From the NCBI GenBank assembly GCA_028717405.1, contig JAQUNY010000041.1, forward strand, positions 1 to 11,052: a DNA stretch of 11,052 nucleotides, read 5' to 3'. Origin of the DNA: Eubacteriales bacterium. Lineage in GTDB: Bacteria; Bacillota; Clostridia; JAQUNY01. Every line of letters begins with the position of its first letter. The stretch's first letter is position 1. The position numbers and the translations under genes are program-made. Shown here piece by piece: positions 6,103 to 11,052 of the stretch. The notes under the pieces were generated by a model that saw only the letters and a program-made list of their open reading frames with translations, was not told the DNA's origin and made no database searches.

Positions 6103-7302
6103 ATGAAGAAATTGACTGTTGCCGTTATAGGATGCGGCGGATTTGCGAAAAGCTTTGTGCCCCTGTTCAAGGCCCACCCGAATGTGGAGAAGGTTTATGT
6201 CTGCGACCTTATCAGGGAGAGGGCTGAGGACTATTCGCAAAAATTCCAGGTTGAAATCATTGATACATTTGAGGACAGCCTCGCAAGGAAAGATATTAGT
6301 ACAATCGCGATATTTACTGAGCGCCATACCCACGGGCCCCTGGTCATTAAAGCTTTAAAATCCGGAAAGCATGTTTATTCAGCTGTCCCACTGGCAAGTG
6401 AAGTCGATGAATGCCAGGAAATAGTTGAGCTTGTTGAAAAAACCGGCCTCACTTATATGATGGGTGAAACCTGTATATATTATCCCAGCTCAATGTTCTG
6501 CAAAAAAGAAATGCAGAAGGGTACTTTCGGTAAATTTGTGTATGCAGAGGCCCAATATCACCACGACATACACGACTTCGGAGCCAAATTTCTTTCCGAC
6601 AAAAAGTCAGCCGGTGTTCCGCCTTTCTACTATCCTACCCATTCTACAGGCATGGTCCTGAATGCCGCCGGCACGTACGTAACAAAAGTTACTGCATTCG
6701 GCTATGAGGACACTGAAATGGATGGTATATTTGAAAAAGGCGTCAACATGTGGGATAACATCTATTCCAACTCATACTCGCTGATGAAGCTGGCAAATGG
6801 TGGCGTAGCACGCATAAACGAATGCCGAAGGATAGGTTATAAAGCTCCCAGTTCATATGTCTCATCATTTTATGGAACAAAAGCCTCTTATCAGTTTAAT
6901 AATGCCCAGCATCTTCTGGTAAGGCAGCTCGGGCCTAATAAAGTCGATTTGGATGATGTGAGCGATGACGTCAATCCGTATGAAATGACTCAAAACAAAG
7001 GGAATGCCGATTTTAAGGTGCGCGTTGCCAACCATGGCTGGCAGCACGGTGTTTTTTCTCCGCAGCAAAAAAGTGAGATAGAGAGACTGCCGGAATCCTT
7101 TAAAGGGCTTCTGAACGGGCACATGGGCTCGCATCAGATCTTGATCGACGATTTTTGTACTGCAGTATATACGGGCACGATTCCCACTGTGAACGTGTGG
7201 CTTGCTTCCCGTTTTACAGTCCCCGGCCTTCTGGCTCACCAATCAGTCGTAAAAGAAGGTCTTGCCATCGATGTGCCTGATTTTGGCAACCCGCCGGCCT
7301 GA
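6103..7302 (+). CDS. Gfo/Idh/MocA-family oxidoreductase with altered EKP motif
   Basis: A 399-residue protein of typical family length. Residues 1-120 are an NAD(P)-binding Rossmann fold: VAVIGCGGFAKSF carries the GxGxxA motif (G10, G12, A15), followed by VYVCDLI after the second strand. The C-terminal alpha/beta domain (about 125-395) holds YPTHSTGMVLNAAG with H180, where the family usually has its catalytic histidine region. The normally conserved EKP, whose lysine is catalytic, reads SAVP here (V95), so this is an atypical branch or uses another residue. Start ATG 6103 has GGAGGG (6090-6095) at 7 nt. The family oxidises or reduces sugars, inositols and their derivatives in the cytoplasm; the substrate here is unknown. 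It faces a sugar isomerase gene and is divergent from AraC gene 2, its probable regulator. Confidence 0.88.
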   Translation: MKKLTVAVIGCGGFAKSFVPLFKAHPNVEKVYVCDLIRERAEDYSQKFQVEIIDTFEDSLARKDISTIAIFTERHTHGPLVIKALKSGKHVYSAVPLASEVDECQEIVELVEKTGLTYMMGETCIYYPSSMFCKKEMQKGTFGKFVYAEAQYHHDIHDFGAKFLSDKKSAGVPPFYYPTHSTGMVLNAAGTYVTKVTAFGYEDTEMDGIFEKGVNMWDNIYSNSYSLMKLANGGVARINECRRIGYKAPSSYVSSFYGTKASYQFNNAQHLLVRQLGPNKVDLDDVSDDVNPYEMTQNKGNADFKVRVANHGWQHGVFSPQQKSEIERLPESFKGLLNGHMGSHQILIDDFCTAVYTGTIPTVNVWLASRFTVPGLLAHQSVVKEGLAIDVPDFGNPPA

Positions 7303-7320
7303 TGCAGGTCAAATACAGGG

Positions 7321-7386
7321 ATAGTGCAACGAAAACACAACGATAGTGCAACGAAAACACAACGATAGTCCAATGATAGTGCAACG
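7321..7386. repeat. 11-bp tandem repeats after the Gfo/Idh gene
   Basis: Six adjacent 11-bp units: ATAGTGCAACG (7321), AAAACACAACG (7332), ATAGTGCAACG (7343), AAAACACAACG (7354), ATAGTCCAATG (7365) and ATAGTGCAACG (7376). The first four form two exact 22-bp copies. A degenerate seventh unit, ATAAAACAGCC (7387), is also the left end of the terminator stem. The array begins 18 bp after the stop codon. Minus-strand reading frames through it are repeat artefacts and not genes. Confidence 0.85.
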
Positions 7387-7447
7387 ATAAAACAGCCATA
7401 ACTGCGGTACGTTCTCATCTGAACGAATTGCGTTATGGCTGTTTTAT
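7387..7447. terminator. Long bidirectional hairpin between convergent genes
   Basis: ATAAAACAGCCATAAC (7387-7402) pairs perfectly with GTTATGGCTGTTTTAT (7432-7447), a 16-bp stem. The 29-nt loop contains a smaller hairpin, CGTTC...GAACG. The A-rich left end and T-rich right end allow intrinsic termination in both directions. It lies between the 3' ends of the Gfo/Idh gene (plus, ends 7302) and the isomerase gene (minus, ends 7500), where a shared terminator is expected. The loop is longer than in most intrinsic terminators. Confidence 0.7.
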
Positions 7448-7499
7448 GATTTAAATATCATCTTTTGAAGACTCCAAAATCAGGATAAGATGTACGGGA

Positions 7500-8261
7500 T
7501 CACATGTATCTGCTGCGGATGTATTCACTGCTCATCCTTGCGCTGTCAAACGAATCACCCGGACATCTGTCCTGCTCTACAACATAGTATTTGACCCCCG
7601 ACTTCTGCGCGCTTTCTATTATGCTCCCAAAATCCATATTACCATTACCGATTTCTGTTATATATGGGCCTGTGCCATCCCTTCCCATATCTTTAAGGTG
7701 GAGTATGTCTATCCTGCCGGAAAGTTTTTCAATCCATGCCCTGACATCGCCTCCGCCATGCTGTACCCAGTATGTGTCAAGAACAAATGAAGTTTTTACG
7801 GGATCCATCCCTTCCACAAGCATGTCCATGACTCTTTTGCCGTTATATTTCATGAATTCAGCACTGTGGTTGTGATATGTAAATTTAAAACCTTCTTTAT
7901 ACACCTCGTCAGCGATTTTGTTTGCCAGTTTTATGAATTCCATGACCCCCTCTTCGCTTTTCATCATGCCCATAGCACCGCCAATACCCATGTTGGTCGT
8001 GCCGAGAGCTCTATGGTTCTTTATCGATTGCGGCAAGTCGTTGATCATCATATCCAGGGAATCATGTGTACCGACAATTCTGATCCCGGCTTCCTCCGCA
8101 TATTTCCCGAATTCCTCGTAAGGTATCTTGCAGCCGGCTGTCTGGGCTTCGGTATACCCCATCTCCATGATCCTGGCAAAAGCATCTCTGACCTCGCCGG
8201 ACGTGCCCATGTGGTCTCTTATAGTGTAAAGCTGTAAACCTATGCTTTTTATTTTTTCCAT
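7500..8261 (-). CDS. Sugar phosphate isomerase/epimerase (AP endonuclease family 2 TIM barrel)
   Basis: A 253-residue single-domain protein of the xylose-isomerase-like TIM-barrel fold (AP_endonuc_2, PF01261 type). The start MEKIKSIGLQLYTIRDHM is the usual first strand of this group. Metal and substrate residues stand where expected: FTYHNHSAEF (strand with two His), FVLDTYWVQHGGGD (Asp), IDILHLKDM (His), TEIGNGNMDF (Glu) and KYYVVEQD (Glu). Members isomerise or epimerise sugars, keto-inositols or related polyols in the cytoplasm using a divalent metal; the exact substrate cannot be told. ATG 8261 has AAAGGG (8278-8273) at 11 nt and AGGA closer in. It lies 99 nt downstream of the ATPase gene on the same strand and converges on the Gfo/Idh gene, a frequent functional partner of this family. 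Confidence 0.9.
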   Translation of the reverse strand: MEKIKSIGLQLYTIRDHMGTSGEVRDAFARIMEMGYTEAQTAGCKIPYEEFGKYAEEAGIRIVGTHDSLDMMINDLPQSIKNHRALGTTNMGIGGAMGMMKSEEGVMEFIKLANKIADEVYKEGFKFTYHNHSAEFMKYNGKRVMDMLVEGMDPVKTSFVLDTYWVQHGGGDVRAWIEKLSGRIDILHLKDMGRDGTGPYITEIGNGNMDFGSIIESAQKSGVKYYVVEQDRCPGDSFDSARMSSEYIRSRYM

Positions 8262-8337
8262 ATTCCTGTTTTCCCTTTCAAAAGCTTAAAGCAATTATTT
8301 AACTGTAAGTTTAATACACGCCGGGGGAAAATGCAAC

Positions 8338-8367
8338 GTATCGAATTGTATCGAATTGCATCATAAC
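8338..8367. repeat. 10-bp tandem repeat at the 3' end of the ATPase gene
   Basis: GTATCGAATT occurs twice in a row (8338-8347, 8348-8357), followed by a degenerate third unit GCATCATAAC (8358-8367) that overlaps the ATPase stop codon (8361-8363, minus). Function unknown; replication slippage is the simplest origin. Confidence 0.6.
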
Positions 8368-9713
8368 AGCGGCGTCATGTAAAGCGGCAGATATACAATT
8401 CCCTCCTCCACTTTAAGGTCCCCTGTATGCAGTACATAAGGGATATTTAGCTGCTCAGAATATTTTGCCCTGAACTTTTTCAGAGAAGACAGTGTGTAAT
8501 TTTTACCTGATTTCACTTCAATCGGGGAAATGTTGTGACTGTTATTGACCTTACTCTTTGAAATAAGGAAATCAATCTCCATTCTCGATCCACTGTCATC
8601 CCTGGACGGATTAGAGTAGAAATAAAGCTTATGCCCGGAAGCTACAAGCATTTGTGCAGCAACATTTTCAATAATCATACCCTTATTGAATTCCAGTTTA
8701 TCAAACAGCAGTTTCTTGTATATTTCTTCACTTACAAGACCGTTTTCATCAAATGCGTGGCTGATCAGCAGACCGGTATCAGCCATATAACATTTAAGCG
8801 TCAAACGGTCCATATTCAGCTTAAGCCCAATGCAAGGCTCAGTTGAATTATAGCAGGTGTTGATGATCATAGCATCATCCAGCCAGAACAATGAGTCTTC
8901 ATATTCACGGAAACGAGCCTCTTTTTTTAAGGATGAAAGTATAAATTTCTTTTCATGCTTTTGCAATTGTGCCGGAAGCTCATCAAATATACTTTCAACT
9001 TTTATCCCATTGCTGTCTGCATACTTGGATATATCAGCACGGTAAAGAGTAAGAATATCCCTCTTAATCCGGTCGACCCTGTTGAAGTCACGTGTTTCTG
9101 CATATTCCTGAACAGCCTGAGGCATTCCGCCAACTATAAGGTATTGCCTGAAATAGTCCATTGCTTTTCTGTGTATCACCTGGCCAATTGGTTTTCTGGC
9201 ATTGTAGCACTTTATCACAATATCCATCAGAGTTACATTACCAAGTGCCCAGAGAAATTCTTCAAAGTCCATCGGATACATTTTTATATGACGCTCTTCA
9301 GATGGAATGATAATGTCTTTAACATTCTTTTTTATAGACATAAGAGAGCCAGTTTCTATATAATCAAATCTCCCGTCCTCCACAAGATATTTAATAGCAG
9401 CCCGCGCACGGGGATGTATCTGGACCTCATCAAATATGATCAGGGACTCACGTTTGTATAGTTTTATATTAAAAAATCCGGACAGATACATGAAAAACGT
9501 GTCCAGATCGTTCAGATAATAATTGAACAAGTCTTTGACCTCATCACCGGCCCGATTAAAATCAATCATTATATACGACTTGTATTCGGCTTTGGCAAAT
9601 TCCTCCACAATATAGCTTTTACCGACACGACGGGCACCATTGACCAGCAATGCGGTTTTACCGGCACCATCCTGTTTCCATTTTAACAGTTCGTTATATA
9701 TCTTCCTTCTCAA
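8361..9713 (-). CDS. AAA_14 / DUF4143 ATPase
   Basis: A 450-residue protein of the widespread ATPase group with an AAA_14 N-terminus and a DUF4143 C-terminus. Walker A is GARRVGKS (26-33) and Walker B LIIFDEVQ (91-98, D95 E96); TGS at 121-123 fits sensor 1 and LIVGGMPQAV (192-201) is a family signature. The C-terminal part, EIDFLI (D381) followed by PIEVKSGKN (E399, K401), has the pattern of a PD-(D/E)XK-like fold. All key residues are present, so it appears intact. The start is TTG 9713: an in-frame stop lies just upstream, GAGGG sits 10 nt before it, and RRKIYNELLKWK is the normal family beginning. The biological role of this family is poorly known, and nothing nearby ties it to sugar metabolism. 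Confidence 0.92.
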   Translation of the reverse strand: MRRKIYNELLKWKQDGAGKTALLVNGARRVGKSYIVEEFAKAEYKSYIMIDFNRAGDEVKDLFNYYLNDLDTFFMYLSGFFNIKLYKRESLIIFDEVQIHPRARAAIKYLVEDGRFDYIETGSLMSIKKNVKDIIIPSEERHIKMYPMDFEEFLWALGNVTLMDIVIKCYNARKPIGQVIHRKAMDYFRQYLIVGGMPQAVQEYAETRDFNRVDRIKRDILTLYRADISKYADSNGIKVESIFDELPAQLQKHEKKFILSSLKKEARFREYEDSLFWLDDAMIINTCYNSTEPCIGLKLNMDRLTLKCYMADTGLLISHAFDENGLVSEEIYKKLLFDKLEFNKGMIIENVAAQMLVASGHKLYFYSNPSRDDSGSRMEIDFLISKSKVNNSHNISPIEVKSGKNYTLSSLKKFRAKYSEQLNIPYVLHTGDLKVEEGIVYLPLYMTPLL

Positions 9714-9770
9714 TACTTGTTTTCCCTCTCAATTTAAATGATATCACAATTACGTGATTTATATACTTAT

Positions 9771-9798
9771 ATTTTAACACATATACTGGATTTTACAA
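9771..9798 (-). promoter_or_regulatory. Probable promoter of the ATPase gene
   Basis: On the minus strand TTGTAA (9798-9793), a 16-bp spacer and TAAAAT (9776-9771) lie about 58 bp before the TTG start. A small dyad ATCAC-N6-GTGAT (9743-9758) falls in the leader. The presence of this promoter suggests the ATPase is expressed separately from the lipoprotein gene 154 nt upstream. Confidence 0.4.
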
Positions 9799-9867
9799 CT
9801 CCTTTAAATTCACGGTTTCTTGTTTTTTGTGTCCATGTCTGCACTTGTCAAGTCTGGTCGATTCCTC

Positions 9868-10656
9868 TTAATATGCGTAATATGCGTCAAAATAATCGCA
9901 GCCGGCTAAATCATCTTTTGCAAACTCTATAAAAATAAACCAGTCAGCCATATCGTCAGTGCCAACCTCCGGGATGATAGATTCAACAGCTATAGAAAGT
10001 GCATCTTTGTTGATATAAGTATCTTTGATCCTGTGCCGGATAGAGCCGCTGGCTTCCATTGTGCAAAGAATAAGCAGCTGATTCTCACTGAAGAAGTCTT
10101 CGGCATATTTTGATGCGGTTTCTGAAAAGCTTTTGCTCTCACCGAAGGGAATATCAAACTGATAATAAATTTTACCAGCTTGAACAAAATCATTAAGTTC
10201 ATTCTGTGATGTTATCCATATGACCGGTATATGCCGGACACTGCTGATGACGGATTTGTCCGCATTTACTGCACGTGAAATAACAAACTCCCACCCTCCG
10301 TTTGCCATGCCGTCGGCACGTACAAATGAGACGGTATAGCCGGCTTTTTCCGGCTCAGTGATGAGATTAACCGATACCGCCTTAACCTGGACCGGATAGC
10401 TTTCGGCTATTTGTGGAAGGATCGTTACCCTTATCGTCTGACCGGCTGCCAGGTCAAATGACACCCTGGTTTTAGCATCTAACGATACCTGCGCTTTATC
10501 AAATCCAACGTCATCAGATGTGCTTACCAATATTGCCCCATCATATATTTCTAATATAGTCGCGGTAAAGCTGATATTCTGCTCCGACTGCCCACATCCT
10601 GCGAAAGCGGCAAAAATTATTGTGAGACTGATTAAAAATACTACATATATTTTCAC
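9868..10656 (-). CDS. Lipoprotein with DUF3221-like and possible PrcB-like domains
   Basis: A 262-residue secreted lipoprotein. Residues 1-21 are a signal sequence (MKIYVV plus a hydrophobic run) ending in FAGC, with Cys21 lipidated; Phe at the lipobox -3 position is unusual. Residues about 27-100 resemble DUF3221 (YobA-like) small beta domains: TATILEIYDGAILVST, then VSLDAKTRVSFDLAAGQTIRVTI and the characteristic IAESYPVQVKAV. Residues about 105-250 form a second beta-rich domain (ENQLLILCTMEASGSIRHRI, DMADWFIFIEFAK) that distantly recalls PrcB C-terminal domains. The start is GTG 10656, because the upstream ATG at 10663 is in another frame. Its ribosome site is only a run of eight G (10671-10664, minus strand). 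Function is unknown; an envelope-facing binding or inhibitor-like role would be a guess. Confidence 0.78.
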   Translation of the reverse strand: MKIYVVFLISLTIIFAAFAGCGQSEQNISFTATILEIYDGAILVSTSDDVGFDKAQVSLDAKTRVSFDLAAGQTIRVTILPQIAESYPVQVKAVSVNLITEPEKAGYTVSFVRADGMANGGWEFVISRAVNADKSVISSVRHIPVIWITSQNELNDFVQAGKIYYQFDIPFGESKSFSETASKYAEDFFSENQLLILCTMEASGSIRHRIKDTYINKDALSIAVESIIPEVGTDDMADWFIFIEFAKDDLAGCDYFDAYYAY

Positions 10657-10969
10657 TTGTCATCCCCCCCCGTTCTTATAATGGCTGACCGACTTATTGC
10701 TGAAGTATTTCTAATGTATCACTGCTGCAACGTTTCAATACTATACCATCTTTTTTAATTCCGGATTACTTATCAACTTTATTACATTTTTCATTGGATG
10801 TAAACCCGCCCAGGCAGCTCGATCAACTGCTGTAAATCAGCTGTCGTTTTCACTTACGTTCACATTTCGCTCACGTTCACATATCGGTTTCAATTTGATT
10901 TTGATATAATGTTTTTCAGAAAGCTTACAATCGGTACGGACCTATCAGCATAGACAAGGGGATTTTGTT
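10657..10969. other. 313-bp divergent intergenic region
   Basis: This gap lies between the lipoprotein gene (minus) and the DegT-like gene (plus). It contains the C8 run at 10664-10671, a direct-repeat pair at 10856-10882 and an extended -10 promoter near 10905. No convincing promoter for the lipoprotein was found. A 25-codon plus-strand frame at 10681 has no ribosome site and is not called. No RNA gene was seen. Confidence 0.55.
10856..10910 (+). promoter_or_regulatory. Extended -10 promoter with upstream direct repeats, for the DegT-like gene
   Basis: TGATATAAT (10902-10910) is an extended -10 element (TGn plus perfect TATAAT); no good -35 stands at 16-18 bp. ACGTTCACAT occurs twice at a 17-bp interval (10856-10865 and 10873-10882), just upstream where an activator would contact polymerase. 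The predicted start near 10917 leaves a leader of about 53 nt. Activator control is inferred from this layout. Confidence 0.5.
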
Positions 10970-11052
10970 ATGAACGACGAATTGGCAATCTTTGGCGGGG
11001 ATAAGGCGGTGAAAGCCGATCCTGGCGACTTATTTACCTGGCCGGTTGTTAC
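10970..11052 (+). CDS. Partial DegT/DnrJ/EryC1/StrS-family aminotransferase-like protein (N-terminal 27 codons)
   Basis: ATG 10970 follows AAGGGG (10956-10961) at 8-nt spacing and the frame stays open to the window edge. The visible segment, with LAIFGGDKAVKA near the start and FTWPVV at the end, has the typical opening of DegT/DnrJ/EryC1/StrS proteins (LAxxGGxxAV...WP). These are PLP-dependent enzymes, usually aminotransferases acting on keto-sugars or keto-inositols. The lysine that binds PLP lies outside the window, so catalytic status cannot be judged. Together with the Gfo/Idh and isomerase genes it fits sugar or cyclitol conversion, but it is transcribed on its own from this side. The family call rests on a short match. 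Confidence 0.65.
   Translation, partial: MNDELAIFGGDKAVKADPGDLFTWPVV

Noticed and set aside
7321..7386. CRISPR-like array
   Set aside because: Units are 11 bp and directly adjacent, with no spacers; no cas gene is present.
7214..7418. Two minus-strand frames with repeated SLHYRCVFVAL-like peptide
   Set aside because: They arise from translating the 11-bp DNA repeats and have no ribosome site or non-repeat coding content.
8955..9461. 168-codon plus-strand open frame
   Set aside because: It is wholly antisense to the ATPase gene, which shows Walker motifs in the other strand, and the translation has no recognisable domain.

Overview
The window looks like chromosomal DNA of a Gram-positive, mid/low-GC anaerobe of the Firmicutes (Clostridia-like). 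This rests on moderately AT-rich sequence, strong purine-rich Shine-Dalgarno sites, several TTG/GTG starts, sigma-A style promoters, lipobox lipoproteins, and the mix of AraC regulators, Gfo/Idh oxidoreductase, sugar-phosphate isomerase and DUF6259 protein. That is inference; there is no rRNA or other taxonomic marker. No tRNA, CRISPR array, transposase or phage gene was seen.

Layout. At the left edge, the start of a lipoprotein gene runs out of the window on the minus strand. It is probably the substrate-binding protein of an ABC sugar importer. It is divergent from an AraC-family regulator (811-1713, +). Next, from its own consensus promoter, comes an unusual fusion (1832-2575, +): a Phd/YefM antitoxin-like N-terminus joined to a Uma2/DUF820 nuclease domain. 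Converging on it is a large DUF6259-like putative glycoside hydrolase (4760-2688, -), with a second AraC regulator (5717-4869, -) upstream on the same strand. The 385-bp gap between this regulator and a divergent Gfo/Idh/MocA oxidoreductase (6103-7302, +) is rich in repeats. Its centre is a perfect 15-bp inverted repeat that places a -35/-10 pair on both strands of the same DNA. The oxidoreductase converges on a sugar-phosphate isomerase/epimerase (8261-7500, -) across 11-bp tandem repeats and a long bidirectional terminator-like hairpin. Further along the minus strand lie an AAA_14/DUF4143 ATPase (9713-8361) and a lipoprotein with a DUF3221-like N-terminal half (10656-9868). At the right edge the first 27 codons of a DegT/DnrJ/EryC1/StrS-type protein start on the plus strand.

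How it may work together. Solute-binding lipoprotein, intracellular TIM-barrel hydrolase, NAD-dependent sugar oxidoreductase, isomerase/epimerase and PLP aminotransferase-like protein form a plausible carbohydrate uptake and conversion neighbourhood controlled by two AraC regulators. They sit in several transcription units on both strands, so the link is by neighbourhood and not by one operon. The Uma2 fusion and the DUF4143 ATPase are interspersed accessory genes with no evident sugar role.

The most unusual items are the antitoxin-Uma2 fusion, the symmetric bidirectional promoter, the 21-bp repeats in the AraC leader, and the oxidoreductase lacking the usual catalytic lysine. Almost every gap in the right two-thirds holds a short tandem repeat with a 9-21 bp period. 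I found no multi-gene system that I could call new with confidence.
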